A stretch of 64,000 nt of DNA from the NCBI RefSeq assembly GCF_000411255.1, contig NZ_KE150413.1, positions 1,280,999 to 1,344,998 of the forward strand. The letters are read 5' to 3'. Below, piece by piece: positions 16,323 through 24,963 of this stretch. Below the pieces are notes generated by a model. It did not search any database. It was not told where the DNA came from and saw only the letters and a list, made by a program, of their open reading frames with translations. The DNA is from Paenibacillus sp. HGH0039. GTDB taxonomy: Bacteria > Bacillota > Bacilli > Paenibacillales > NBRC-103111. Every line of letters begins with the position of its first letter. The first letter of the stretch is position 1. The position numbers and the translations under genes are program-made.

Positions 16323-17849
16323 ATGGGAGTAGAGAAGAACGGCCTTCACATGCTTGCCGTGGACTTCGGAGCGAGCAGCGGGCGGACGGTGCTCGGCACT
16401 TACAACGGATCACGTCTGGCCGTTGAGGAAATCCACCGCTTCTCCAATGATCCCGTCAGACTAGGCGGCAATCTTCACTGGGATTTTCTGCGGCTGTTTC
16501 ACGAGATGCTCCAGGGCATCCGGGCCTATAAGTCGTTTACGGCGGAGGCCCCCGCTTCGCTTGCCGTAGACACGTGGGGCGTGGATTACGGACTTGTGGA
16601 CGGCAGGGGCAGGCTGCTCGGGAACCCTTACCACTACCGGGATTCACGGAACGAGCCCGCGATGCGGCGGGTGTTGAACCGGATACCGGAAGAAGAATTG
16701 TACCGGCGCACAGGCATCCAGACCCAGTCCATCAACACGCTGTTTCAGCTTGAAGCGGAAGGGGAGGCGGCCTCCCTGGCCGGTGGGGATGTGCGGATGC
16801 TGTTTATGCCCGATTTGTTCCGCTACTATCTATGCGGAGACATTTCGGCCGAATACACCATCGCCAGCACGTCCGGCCTGCTCCACCCGCAGCTGCGCGG
16901 CTGGGATGAAGAAGTGCTTGCCCTGCTTCCGCATCCGCGGGCGATGTTTCCTTCCATCGTGATGCCGGGAACCGCAGCAGGCAGTCTGCGCGCCGCATTG
17001 GCCGAGGAGCTGCAGATGAGCAGCTTCCCGGTCGTGGCGGCAGCTTCCCATGACACGGCCTCGGCCGTAGTGTCCATCCCCGCGCAAGCCGGCGGCAGCT
17101 ATGCGTTTATCAGCTGCGGCACCTGGTCGCTGATGGGGGTGGAGACGGAGCGGCCCGTCATCACCGAACAGAGCCGGATTCTCGCCTTCACGAATGAAGG
17201 CGGAGCGGACGGCCGCATCCGGCTGCAGAAGAACATCATGGGCCTGTGGCTTTTGCAGGAATGCCGCCGGTATTGGGAGCTGGAAGGCGAAGCGCTCACC
17301 TTCGGGGACATGCAGGCGATGGCGGCGGCAGAAGAAGCGGCTGCTTCCTACGTCGATCCGGAAGACCCCGTGTTCCTGGCGCCGGGGAACATGCCGCAGC
17401 GCATCCGCAGCTGGTGCGGTCAGACCGGTCAGCCCGTTCCGCAGACGAAGGCGCAGATGATTCGCTGCATCGTGGAAAGCCTGGCGATGAAATTCAGCCA
17501 GACCCTCCACGAAATCGAGGAGCTGCTGGGCCGGAGGCTGGACGCCGTCCATATGGTCGGCGGAGGCATCCGCAACCGGCTGCTCTGCCAGCTGACGGCG
17601 AACATCACCGGCCGGTGCGTCATCGCGGGGCCGGTCGAGGCGACCGCCGTCGGCAGCTTGCTTATGCAGGCGAAGGCTCGCGGCGAGCTTCATACCCGGG
17701 ACGAAATGCGGCAGGTCGTGCTGGCCTCGTTCCCGCCGGATGTGTACTCTCCCGAGGATACCGGCCGGTGGCGGGAAGCTTATGCGCGTTACAGGAAGAT
17801 CAACGCAAACGCCCACCATTCCGAAAGGAGCGTCAACGGAAATGACTGA
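16323..17849 (+). CDS. FGGY-family kinase (rhamnulokinase-like; probable L-fuculokinase)
   Basis: A 508-residue FGGY sugar kinase. LAVDFGASSGRTVLGTY near residue 10 is the phosphate-1 loop, AVDTWGVDYGLVD near 80 the sugar-binding region, and HMVGGGIRNRLLCQLTANITG near 408 the adenosine motif. Overall it resembles RhaB rhamnulokinase more than E. coli FucK. In this operon the expected reaction is phosphorylation of L-fuculose at C1, so a RhaB-type enzyme probably serves as fuculokinase. The start follows AGGGAGGGGG. It overlaps the aldolase start by 8 bp. Confidence 0.85.
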   Translation: MGVEKNGLHMLAVDFGASSGRTVLGTYNGSRLAVEEIHRFSNDPVRLGGNLHWDFLRLFHEMLQGIRAYKSFTAEAPASLAVDTWGVDYGLVDGRGRLLGNPYHYRDSRNEPAMRRVLNRIPEEELYRRTGIQTQSINTLFQLEAEGEAASLAGGDVRMLFMPDLFRYYLCGDISAEYTIASTSGLLHPQLRGWDEEVLALLPHPRAMFPSIVMPGTAAGSLRAALAEELQMSSFPVVAAASHDTASAVVSIPAQAGGSYAFISCGTWSLMGVETERPVITEQSRILAFTNEGGADGRIRLQKNIMGLWLLQECRRYWELEGEALTFGDMQAMAAAEEAAASYVDPEDPVFLAPGNMPQRIRSWCGQTGQPVPQTKAQMIRCIVESLAMKFSQTLHEIEELLGRRLDAVHMVGGGIRNRLLCQLTANITGRCVIAGPVEATAVGSLLMQAKARGELHTRDEMRQVVLASFPPDVYSPEDTGRWREAYARYRKINANAHHSERSVNGND

Positions 17850-18504
17850 ACGGAAAATAAGAGAAGAATTGACGAAATACGCCGCCAAAAGCGTGGCGAA
17901 AGGTCTGGTAGTCGGCCCCGGAGGCAATATCAGCGCAAGATCCGAAGAGTTTATGTACCTGTCGCCCAGCGGATTTGCGCTGGAAGATATCGAGCCGCAT
18001 CAGTGGGTGCCGGTCCACATTCCTACCGGTGAAATCGGGGATACCGCCTTCCGGCCTTCATCCGAAGTGCTGATGCATCTGTTCTGCTACCGGGTGAACC
18101 CTCTGCTACAGGCAATCGTGCACACGCATCCCGCCTACTGCATTGCCTTGACGCTCGTGGACGACGAGCTGCCCATGCTTTTTCCGGATCAGGCGGCTCT
18201 CGTAGGGGATGTCGCGTTTATCCCTTATGTCGTGCCGACGACGGACAAACTCGCTCATCTAGTGGCGGAGAAGGCGGACCGTTACAGCTCCATGCTGCTT
18301 AAAAATCACGGTCTGGTGACTACGGGCAAAAACCTCCGGGAAGCGTATTACCGGACCGAAGTGATGGAAGAGAGCGCGAAAATTTATATGATCGCCAAAT
18401 CGGTCGGGGAGCCCAGAAGGCTGACGGAAGAGGAATACAAAGAGATTCAGGGGCTGGAGAGCGAAGCTTACCGGGTTCAACTGCTTCAAAATATGAAGGA
18501 GTAG
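17842..18504 (+). CDS. fucA: Class II aldolase, L-fuculose-1-phosphate aldolase
   Basis: A 220-residue class II aldolase. GPGGNISARS near residue 28 binds phosphate, SSEVLMH near 75 contains the catalytic Glu, and VHTHPAYC near 95 plus LLKNHGLV near 155 supply the zinc-binding His. It cleaves L-fuculose 1-phosphate to dihydroxyacetone phosphate and L-lactaldehyde. The ATG at 17842 overlaps the end of the kinase gene and follows AAAGGAG. With fucU, fucI and the kinase it completes the pathway; no fucose transporter or lactaldehyde dehydrogenase is in the window. Confidence 0.9.
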   Translation: MTERKIREELTKYAAKSVAKGLVVGPGGNISARSEEFMYLSPSGFALEDIEPHQWVPVHIPTGEIGDTAFRPSSEVLMHLFCYRVNPLLQAIVHTHPAYCIALTLVDDELPMLFPDQAALVGDVAFIPYVVPTTDKLAHLVAEKADRYSSMLLKNHGLVTTGKNLREAYYRTEVMEESAKIYMIAKSVGEPRRLTEEEYKEIQGLESEAYRVQLLQNMKE

Positions 18505-18631
18505 CTTCGGGGGATGGTCGCTGTATGGCGGTTTTGCCGGATGACTCCGGCTGCATGCCGAGGTGTCCGGCGGTTCAGAGGCTTAAAGGAAAAACTGTTT
18601 TTCGTTAATCGTGCCAACGTACTTCTGTAAG

Positions 18632-18656
18632 CGCAGTCCACCGGGGCTGCGTTTTT
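18632..18656 (+). terminator. Terminator after the fucose operon
   Basis: CGCAG/CTGCG stem with an additional inner CC/GG pairing, followed by TTTTT, about 130 bp after the fucA stop. Confidence 0.6.
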
Positions 18657-18821
18657 CCGTGTCTCTTTTATTCCGTCGAAGGGGGAAGGAGAAAAAAAGG
18701 GAATCGATCCGAAATGAGGCGCCTGTTCGAGGCCTTCGTTAGGCTGATACGATAAAGACGTACGGGCTCAGTCCGTTCATCTTAAAAGGAAAGGGGAGGA
18801 GGAATTCGATTCCCAATAAAA

Positions 18822-18835
18822 TGAAAGCGTTTCCC
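18822..18835 (+). promoter_or_regulatory. cre-like (CcpA) site upstream of the glucanase
   Basis: TGAAAGCGTTTCCC matches 12 of 14 positions of the Bacillus cre consensus TGWNANCGNTNWCA. It is 29 bp before the GH81 start, where CcpA would act as a roadblock or promoter repressor. A near-identical core occurs upstream of the chitinase (39445-39458). Confidence 0.5.
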
Positions 18836-18863
18836 AATGACTTAACTTTTAAGGAGGAATGAA

Positions 18864-21860
18864 ATGAAAAAACTTTTTGCCGGTCTGCTTGCACTGGTCC
18901 TGCTCGTTTCCTTGCTTCCCGAACGAGGCACTTCCGCTTTTAGCGGCGAGGTCACTCTGGGTTCCGGCTCTTACTCGACCGTGCTGCCTCCGGGCGCCGT
19001 CGATACACAGAGCATGATCTACAAGACCGCGAACGTCACCGGAGCGATGCCGACCAACGACTGGTGGAGCAATCTCGCCTGGGACACCTTCTCGGAAGCC
19101 CAGTATCCGCATCCGCTGGCGATGAAAAACGGCTCCGGCGGCATCCGCATTTATTATCCTGGCAACCGGATCACGGCGAATTCCAGCTGCGTCTGCGGCT
19201 GGATCAACGACATTCACGACTTCACAGTCGGTCACTCGAGCGTGGCCGCTTTTCCCGACGCGAAGGTGGACGGCTACAGCGACTGGTTTGTGAAGTCGCA
19301 GTACAAGAGCGGCGCCAGCGAGATGAACGTCAGCTACGGGCATGGTTCGCCGTACGTCTACTTCACTTATGCGGGCGGAAATCCCAAGCTTAGCTTCTAC
19401 GACGCGCCTGCCGTATGGTCCGGAAGCGCGAACACGCCGGTGCTCGGCATTACGGTTGCGGGCGCTCACTACGGTTTGTTCGGGGCGAACGGCAGCACAT
19501 GGAGCGGGATCGGCAGCGGCACGCTGACGAACAACGGCAGCTCGTACTTTTCCGTCGCGGTCTTGCCGGACCAAAGCCAGTCGACGCTGAGCAAGTTTGC
19601 TCAGTACGCTTACTCTCATGTCACCGGCACGCAGGTGTCTTACAGCTACAATGCCACTGCAAGCGAGGTGACATCGACTTTCACTTTCACGACGCAGGCT
19701 AAGCAGGGCGCGCAAAGCGGTACGATTTTCGCCTTGTATCCGCATCAATGGAAGAACAGCCCGACGCCGCTTCTGTCCTATACGTACGGCTCGGTGCGCG
19801 GTCTGATGAAGACGGGCGAGGGAAGTTCCTTCCAGACGCGCATGAAGTTTAACGGAGTCCTCCCGGCGCTGCCGGACAAGGGTTCCTACGACCGCGGGCA
19901 ACTGCAGCAGTACATCGACCAGGCGGAGGCCGAAACATACACCGGTGACGGCGACACCTACTGGATCGGCAAGCGCCTCGGCAAACTTGCCTCGCTGGCT
20001 CCGATTGCCGATCAGATCGGTGATACGACGGCGGCGAACAAGTTCCGCACCGAGATCAAGAGCATCCTGCAGAACTGGTTCAAGGCGAGCGACGGCAGCG
20101 GTAATCTTAAGAGCGGCAACGTGTTTTACTACAACCGCAACTGGGGCACCGTGATCGGCTACCCGGCCAGCTACGGCTCCAACAACGAGCTGAACGACCA
20201 CCATTTCCACTACGGCTATTTCATCAAGGCTGCCGCGGAGGTCGCACGTGTGGACAAAGCCTGGGCTTCCGCCTGGGGACCGATGGTGAATTTACTGATC
20301 CGGGACATCGCCGGCAGCAGCCGCACGGACACGATGTTCCCTTACCTTCGCAACTTTGACCCGTATGCCGGCCACTCATGGGCCTCGGGGCATGCACGGT
20401 TCGGAGACGGCAACAACAATGAATCTTCTTCCGAGGGCATGAACGCCTGGGCGGGCATGATTCTGTGGGGACAGGCGACGGGCGACACCGCGATCCGCGA
20501 CACGGGGATCTCTCTGTACACGACCGAGATGAACGCGATCAACGAATACTGGTTCGACGTGACGGGCGCAAACCGTCCCGCAGGTTTCACCCGGTCGACG
20601 GCGAGCATGGTCTGGGGCGGCAAAACCGTCGGCGACGGAACCTGGTGGACCGGCAATCCGGAAGAGGTTCACGGCATCAACTGGCTGCCTTTCACGGGAG
20701 CTTCGCTTTACCTGACGCAGTACCCCGACTATGCCGCCAAAAATTATAACGCGCTGGTATCCGAGAACGGCGGCACGAATTTTGACGCCTGGGAAGACCT
20801 CGTCTACATGTACCGGGCGATATCGAATCCGGCTGAAGCGAAGAGCTTCTGGTCCTCGCGCGGCAATGCGCTTTCGGCCGAAGCCGGGAACTCCAAGGCG
20901 TTTGCGTACCATTGGATCTACAATCTGGACGCAATGGGTGTCCAAGACCGTACCGTGACAGCCGATACGCCGCTCTACGCCGTATTCGTGAAGAACGGCG
21001 TCCGCACCTACACGGCATACAACGCGGGCAGCTCCGCGATTAGGGTCACGTTCTCCGACGGCAAGACGATGTCGGTGCCTGCGAACGGTTCGAACACGGA
21101 AGGGGCCGGAGGTTCGACGCCAACGCCAACACCAACGCCGACCGCTACACCAACGCCAACACCAACGCCAACACCAACACCAACGCCTACTCCGTCGGCT
21201 GCGCCGATTCCCGGGAAAATCGAAGCCGAAAGCTACGCTTCGATGAGCGGCGTCCAGACGGAAACGACGACGGACACGGGAGGCGGCCTCAATGTCGGCT
21301 ATCTGGATACGGGGGACTGGATGGACTACAGCGTCAATGTCGCAAAGGCCGGAACCTATACGCTGCAGGCGCGGGTGGCCAGTCCGAACGGAACCGGCCA
21401 GTTCCAGCTCCGCTCCGGCAGCAATACGCCCGCGACGGTGAACGTCCCGAACACCGGAGGCTGGCAGACCTGGACGACGGTCTCGGCTCAGGTGCAGCTG
21501 GCGGCCGGTCCGCAGACGCTGCGGGTCGCTATCAGCGGTCCGCAATTCAACCTGAACTGGCTGCAGTTCGCATCAGCGGACAACGTACTGACCTATACCG
21601 CTTCGGACTATACCGCTACGGTTACCAAGTCGGGCGCGTCGGAAACGGTCGTATTCGCTCCGAAGACGTCTGCGACCTATGTAGACATCCACTATAAGGT
21701 GAACGGAACGAACCAGCAAAACGTGCGGATGACCGCCAGCGGCGGCAGTTGGACGCATACGATTCAGGGATTGTCGGCCGGTCAGCAGGTCGAGCTGTGG
21801 TTCACCTACGAGAAATCTGGTCCGCAGTACGATTCGGCTCACTATACCTATACGCATTGA
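18864..21860 (+). CDS. Secreted GH81 endo-beta-1,3-glucanase with CBM6 and CBM56 modules
   Basis: A 998-residue secreted laminarinase. A signal peptide (residues 1-25) precedes the GH81 catalytic region (~30-730), recognised by MPTNDWWSNLAWDTFSEAQ, by DHHFHYGYFIKAAAEVA near 450 with the catalytic Asp, and by ASGHARFGDGNNNESSSEG near 510 with the Glu region. A Thr-Pro linker (~752-778) is followed by a CBM6 (~785-905; KIEAESYASMSG, LDTGDWMDYSVNV) and a C-terminal CBM56 (~912-998), a beta-1,3-glucan binding module. It hydrolyses callose- or laminarin-type glucans in algal, fungal or plant walls. The ATG follows TAAGGAGG. It is probably under carbon-catabolite control through the cre-like site upstream. 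Confidence 0.92.
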   Translation: MKKLFAGLLALVLLVSLLPERGTSAFSGEVTLGSGSYSTVLPPGAVDTQSMIYKTANVTGAMPTNDWWSNLAWDTFSEAQYPHPLAMKNGSGGIRIYYPGNRITANSSCVCGWINDIHDFTVGHSSVAAFPDAKVDGYSDWFVKSQYKSGASEMNVSYGHGSPYVYFTYAGGNPKLSFYDAPAVWSGSANTPVLGITVAGAHYGLFGANGSTWSGIGSGTLTNNGSSYFSVAVLPDQSQSTLSKFAQYAYSHVTGTQVSYSYNATASEVTSTFTFTTQAKQGAQSGTIFALYPHQWKNSPTPLLSYTYGSVRGLMKTGEGSSFQTRMKFNGVLPALPDKGSYDRGQLQQYIDQAEAETYTGDGDTYWIGKRLGKLASLAPIADQIGDTTAANKFRTEIKSILQNWFKASDGSGNLKSGNVFYYNRNWGTVIGYPASYGSNNELNDHHFHYGYFIKAAAEVARVDKAWASAWGPMVNLLIRDIAGSSRTDTMFPYLRNFDPYAGHSWASGHARFGDGNNNESSSEGMNAWAGMILWGQATGDTAIRDTGISLYTTEMNAINEYWFDVTGANRPAGFTRSTASMVWGGKTVGDGTWWTGNPEEVHGINWLPFTGASLYLTQYPDYAAKNYNALVSENGGTNFDAWEDLVYMYRAISNPAEAKSFWSSRGNALSAEAGNSKAFAYHWIYNLDAMGVQDRTVTADTPLYAVFVKNGVRTYTAYNAGSSAIRVTFSDGKTMSVPANGSNTEGAGGSTPTPTPTPTATPTPTPTPTPTPTPTPSAAPIPGKIEAESYASMSGVQTETTTDTGGGLNVGYLDTGDWMDYSVNVAKAGTYTLQARVASPNGTGQFQLRSGSNTPATVNVPNTGGWQTWTTVSAQVQLAAGPQTLRVAISGPQFNLNWLQFASADNVLTYTASDYTATVTKSGASETVVFAPKTSATYVDIHYKVNGTNQQNVRMTASGGSWTHTIQGLSAGQQVELWFTYEKSGPQYDSAHYTYTH
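21118..21192 (+). repeat. ACNCCN microsatellite encoding the Thr-Pro linker
   Basis: About twelve tandem hexamers of the type ACGCCA/ACACCA encode the alternating Thr-Pro linker between the GH81 and CBM6 modules. Such arrays can change length by slippage without shifting frame. Confidence 0.85.
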
Positions 21861-22022
21861 GACTTTGCGGTGGACTACACAGGATGCTTGGCCAGATATC
21901 GGCAGCAGCCGGACCGGCCGGGCTCCGGCATTTCGGGGAATCCCTAAATTAAGGATGAAGAAAACAGGGGAACGCGCTATGATGGGGAGAGAAGGACGCT
22001 TATACAGAAGGAGGCGGGACGT

Positions 22023-22553
22023 ATGATTTTTTCCGAGCTGGAACCCTTTCTGAACAAAAAAAGACGGGAGCTTCTGGCGGCGCTGGACGCTTTCGGACCG
22101 GAAGAACGGCATCTGAGCGAGTACGAAGGCGGCTGGAACCCGGTTCAGATCGTCGAGCACCTGAGCATTGTGGAAGAGCAGGTCATCGCCGAAATCGGAA
22201 AGCTGCTGAACGGCGAGGCTGTCCGGCCATCCGAGCCGGAGGATCGGAAGCTGGTGGACATCACGGCGCTGTTCGAGCAAAAAGGGCTGCTCGGCACGCC
22301 GAAAAAATCTCCGCCTTCCGCATCTCCTACCGGAAAAGTGGCGTATGAGGACGGGCTGGAACGGCTTGCGGAGGTCCGCGGCAAACTGAAAGCGGTTTTG
22401 CCCCTTTTGGCCGCAAGAGAGACGAACCGTCTGGTGTCCCGCCATCCCCTCGGCGTGGAACTGAATGCCTGCCAGTGGCTGCAATTCAGCGCTTTTCACG
22501 AGTGGAGTCATATTCACCAGCTGAAACGGATTCGCCTGGCTCATTCGGATTAG
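22023..22553 (+). CDS. DinB/YfiT-superfamily protein
   Basis: A 176-residue DinB-like protein: GGWNPVQIVEHLSIVEEQV near residue 40 and SAFHEWSHIHQLKRI near the C terminus give the three expected His ligands. There is a Pro/Ser-rich loop near residue 95. Members act as metal-dependent thiol transferases or have unknown roles. The ATG follows AGAAGGAGG. It stands alone between the glucanase and a hairpin at 22737-22775; no functional link to either neighbour is evident. Confidence 0.7.
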   Translation: MIFSELEPFLNKKRRELLAALDAFGPEERHLSEYEGGWNPVQIVEHLSIVEEQVIAEIGKLLNGEAVRPSEPEDRKLVDITALFEQKGLLGTPKKSPPSASPTGKVAYEDGLERLAEVRGKLKAVLPLLAARETNRLVSRHPLGVELNACQWLQFSAFHEWSHIHQLKRIRLAHSD

Positions 22554-22736
22554 CGGAATGAAGGGGGAACGGATGAGGGACGGAAAGCGGGCCTCTACGC
22601 TTCCGTTAATCCAAACTCGGATGTATCGTATACCCGTCCCCCCGTCCTGCGTCTCTCCATGCTTTCATACCCTCCATACGGTCCGACAATCTTAGCCGAA
22701 CATGCGGCTTCACGGATGCCTTGGTGCCGGTATAGC

Positions 22737-22775
22737 AATAACCCGCCCCTTTCTTGCGAAAGGAAGCGGGTTATT
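22737..22775. terminator. Terminator hairpin between DinB and the TIR module
   Basis: AATAACCCGC (22737-22746) and GCGGGTTATT (22766-22775) are exact reverse complements, extended inside by CCTTTC/GAAAGG. T-rich sequence follows on the plus side. It lies between convergent genes and probably serves both. Confidence 0.8.
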
Positions 22776-22792
22776 CTTATTCTGTATGGGCG

Positions 22793-22993
22793 TCAGCCTT
22801 GAAGATAGACAGGAGTTTCGTACACGGCTTCTTTCTCCAAAACGAGCTGGAAAGACTGCTCTTTCCCGTCTACGGAAGGACCGATGGAATAAATGGGACC
22901 CGAGGAATTCCGTTGGGTCAAGACTTTGCCAGCAGATTTGGCGGAACGACGACGCTTTAATCCGCTGTTCGATCTGTTTCTGACCGGTTTCAT
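22793..22993 (-). CDS. Small basic protein coupled to the TIR gene
   Basis: A 66-residue ORF of unknown function. The stop of the upstream TIR gene and this ATG are separated by one base (TAA-G-ATG), and GGGAGGGG overlaps the end of the TIR gene with proper spacing, so this looks like a real, translationally coupled gene. The N-terminal half is basic and Ser/Arg-rich (KPVRNRSNSGLKRRRSAKS). The C-terminal half is predicted beta-like (GPIYSIGPSVDGKEQSFQLV). No transmembrane segment or signal peptide is seen. A modulator or antidote of the TIR protein is possible but only a guess. Confidence 0.6.
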   Translation of the reverse strand: MKPVRNRSNSGLKRRRSAKSAGKVLTQRNSSGPIYSIGPSVDGKEQSFQLVLEKEAVYETPVYLQG

Positions 22994-22994
22994 C

Positions 22995-24002
22995 TTATTC
23001 CCCTCCCAACAAATCGTTTACCGAACTGATCAGCTGCCCGTTCAGGCCGGCTATCTTATTCAACTGCTCCGAACTCAATGTGTCCTGGCCGATCATATGC
23101 ACGGTCAGCACATACTTCTTAGCTAAAGGATAACATATCAAATATTCATTTTCAATGGAGGAAGAGTGCAGATTCATCGTGACTCTGTTGTTCAAATGAG
23201 CGTCCACCACGAGGATACGCTTGTCTCCGGGGCCCAGATTTTCATTGGCCGTCAAGGGATAAGTCCGGTTCATCGTGCCGATGTTCGAGGTGCCCGCGAC
23301 CTGCTTGATCCACTCGTCCTGCTCCGCGCTGTGAATCGTGACGCCCTTAACCGTAAACTGGGCCGGACACGTGTAGGAGATCCGGATTCCTTCGCTCAGC
23401 GTCTGGAGGGCATTTTCCTCCTCCGGTTTGAAGGGAACCCCCTTTAACAGGGTACGAAAAAGGCGCAGAATGCGTGCGAGCTGGGAGATCGTCGGCTGCT
23501 CCGAAAGGCAGCCCAATTCGCGCATCTTTCTTTTGACGGTACTGCAGGCTGCGGCCGTCGCCTGAACCCACTCGTCGGCTTCGGAACGGATTTCGAACGT
23601 AAGGGCATTGACCCCGAACAGGTCCGAAGGTGTCCTTAGCCCGCCGACGGCCGTTTCGTTAACGCTTTCAGGAATATGATCCGGCATAAGAAAAAAGACG
23701 CGTTCCCTGCCCAGGCGGCTCATAAAAAGCCCCATTTCAAAAATGGTGTTATCCCTGGCCGAGGCATACTGCTTGCCGCGGATTTGAACGACGTCGTCCG
23801 TCGATAAGATGAAAAGGGCGAAATCGTTGTTTTGTACCTGTTTATCCAAATCTTCCATGGTATACCGCCCGGGATTGAAGGCGCCGGCAAACCAGGGGTT
23901 CACCTGTGCGGCCGGGGAGAGATTCTCCAGCACACCTTCCGCGATAGGAATCGCTTCCCTGGAAGAGCCGATAAACACTTTCGGTTTCCGTTGTTGGTCC
24001 AT
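22995..24002 (-). CDS. CAP12/PCTIR-type TIR-domain protein with a novel C-terminal domain
   Basis: A 335-residue protein. Residues ~8-125 match the TIR-like nucleotide-binding family found in CBASS Cap12 and Pycsar effectors: KVFIGSSREA at 8-17, FALFILSTDD at 61-70, then RDNTIFEMGLF at 83-93 in which E89 aligns with the catalytic NADase Glu, and GRERVFFL. Known relatives degrade NAD+ when a sensor domain is triggered, killing infected cells. Residues ~165-335 match no family I recognise; no STING-like or transmembrane segment is evident. No cyclase gene is nearby, so it may be a stand-alone effector or have another trigger. The ATG follows AAAGGAG. Defence function is inference from the family. 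Confidence 0.75.
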   Translation of the reverse strand: MDQQRKPKVFIGSSREAIPIAEGVLENLSPAAQVNPWFAGAFNPGRYTMEDLDKQVQNNDFALFILSTDDVVQIRGKQYASARDNTIFEMGLFMSRLGRERVFFLMPDHIPESVNETAVGGLRTPSDLFGVNALTFEIRSEADEWVQATAAACSTVKRKMRELGCLSEQPTISQLARILRLFRTLLKGVPFKPEEENALQTLSEGIRISYTCPAQFTVKGVTIHSAEQDEWIKQVAGTSNIGTMNRTYPLTANENLGPGDKRILVVDAHLNNRVTMNLHSSSIENEYLICYPLAKKYVLTVHMIGQDTLSSEQLNKIAGLNGQLISSVNDLLGGE

Positions 24003-24127
24003 ACGTACTCCTTTTTTCCAAAAGTCGCCTGCTTCTTTAAAAATAGCGCAAGGGAGCTCATTTGTCCATGCGGCAGAAGTAGGACGAGGCGGCAGGGAAG
24101 CAAAGGGCGGCGATCGACTTCCTTCGA

Positions 24128-24679
24128 CTAGGTGCGCCGATAAGATCTTTGATGAAAATCGGTGATCGACTCAAAAAGAAGCCGGCCGTCGTCCACGAGC
24201 TTTCCTTCGGGGCTTAAATTCACATACATCGCCTGATAGCTCTCCGGCACCCAGCTGTATTCGTGGACGTAGTCCGTCAAATGAAACCCGCAGGCTTCCC
24301 AGAAACGCCGCCGGCTCCGATGGCCGGGTCCGTCGCCGGCTTCCGCTTCGATCAGCATGCCGCTGAGGCCGCGTTCCCTTCGGGTCCAATCTTTAAGCGC
24401 TTCTATAAAAAGCCGGCCGGTGCCTTGTCCGCGGCAATCGTGACGAACGGCGATGTAGTCGATCAGAAGCGCCCGTATCGACGGGAGCTCTCCCGTAATC
24501 GCCATAACGGCGGCCGTATTTTCAACGATCCCGAGATGAAGGAAGCAGAGCTTCCTTTGGAACATCTGACGAATGATCCGGATCGGCTTTCTTCCGTGAT
24601 CCGGAAAAGCCTCATTGTAGAGGGGCTCCGCTTCCCGCCAAAGCTTTTCATCCCACTGCGTGGTCGTGATGATTTTCAT
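24128..24679 (-). CDS. GNAT-family N-acetyltransferase
   Basis: A 183-residue acetyltransferase. LLIDYIAVRHDCRGQGTGRLFIEAL (from residue ~71) gives the GNAT beta-4 strand and the Q-x-x-G-x-G/A acetyl-CoA loop, and FWEACGFHLTDYVHEY near 127 the late strand. The substrate is unknown. The ATG follows CGGAGG. It lies 125 bp upstream of the TIR gene on the same strand, with no strong terminator between them, so co-transcription is possible. Confidence 0.8.
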   Translation of the reverse strand: MKIITTTQWDEKLWREAEPLYNEAFPDHGRKPIRIIRQMFQRKLCFLHLGIVENTAAVMAITGELPSIRALLIDYIAVRHDCRGQGTGRLFIEALKDWTRRERGLSGMLIEAEAGDGPGHRSRRRFWEACGFHLTDYVHEYSWVPESYQAMYVNLSPEGKLVDDGRLLFESITDFHQRSYRRT

Positions 24680-24733
24680 CGGTACCTCCGGTCTGGATTA
24701 GTTGGTTAACCGCAAATGCGACAAAAAAACAAA

Positions 24734-24841
24734 AAGAAAGAGGGCAGCCTCACGGAAACGTAAACGGGTCCCCGTACGCGAAACACTTTTATTGAAGTGT
24801 CCAGTGTACGGGGACCCGTTTAACGGGAGGCACTCTTTCTT
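24734..24841. repeat. 108-nt long inverted repeat (giant hairpin)
   Basis: Nested arms pair almost end to end: 24734-24742 with 24833-24841, 24747-24751 with 24827-24831, a perfect 16-bp arm 24762-24777 with 24806-24821, and 24783-24788 with 24795-24800 around the loop TTATTG. On the minus strand it is followed by a T-rich run, so it could terminate the Gfo/Idh gene, but it is far longer than an ordinary terminator. A fragment of the arm (ACGGGTCCC) recurs at ~24854-24862. A MITE-like insertion is an alternative. Confidence 0.75.
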
Positions 24842-24963
24842 AGTTTAAGCGAGAACGGGTCCCTTTAAACGAAGGGCGGCCGATCCGGACTGCCGGACAA
24901 GCGAAGGGCGTTTATTTGAAAGGGCTAGCTTTGCAGATGACCGGCCGGGAGATCGGGCATTCC

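Larger units (their letters stand above)
18505..18863 (+). other. Intergenic region upstream of the glucanase
   Basis: 359 bp without a credible gene. It contains a terminator-like hairpin for the fuc operon (CGCAG 18632-18636 / CTGCG 18647-18651 followed by five Ts) and, near its right end, a cre-like site. No clear riboswitch is seen. Confidence 0.6.

Noticed and set aside
22995-24002. Complete CBASS or Pycsar operon
   Set aside because: Only the TIR effector-type gene is present; no CD-NTase, cyclase, Cap2/Cap3 or STING-like part was found nearby.
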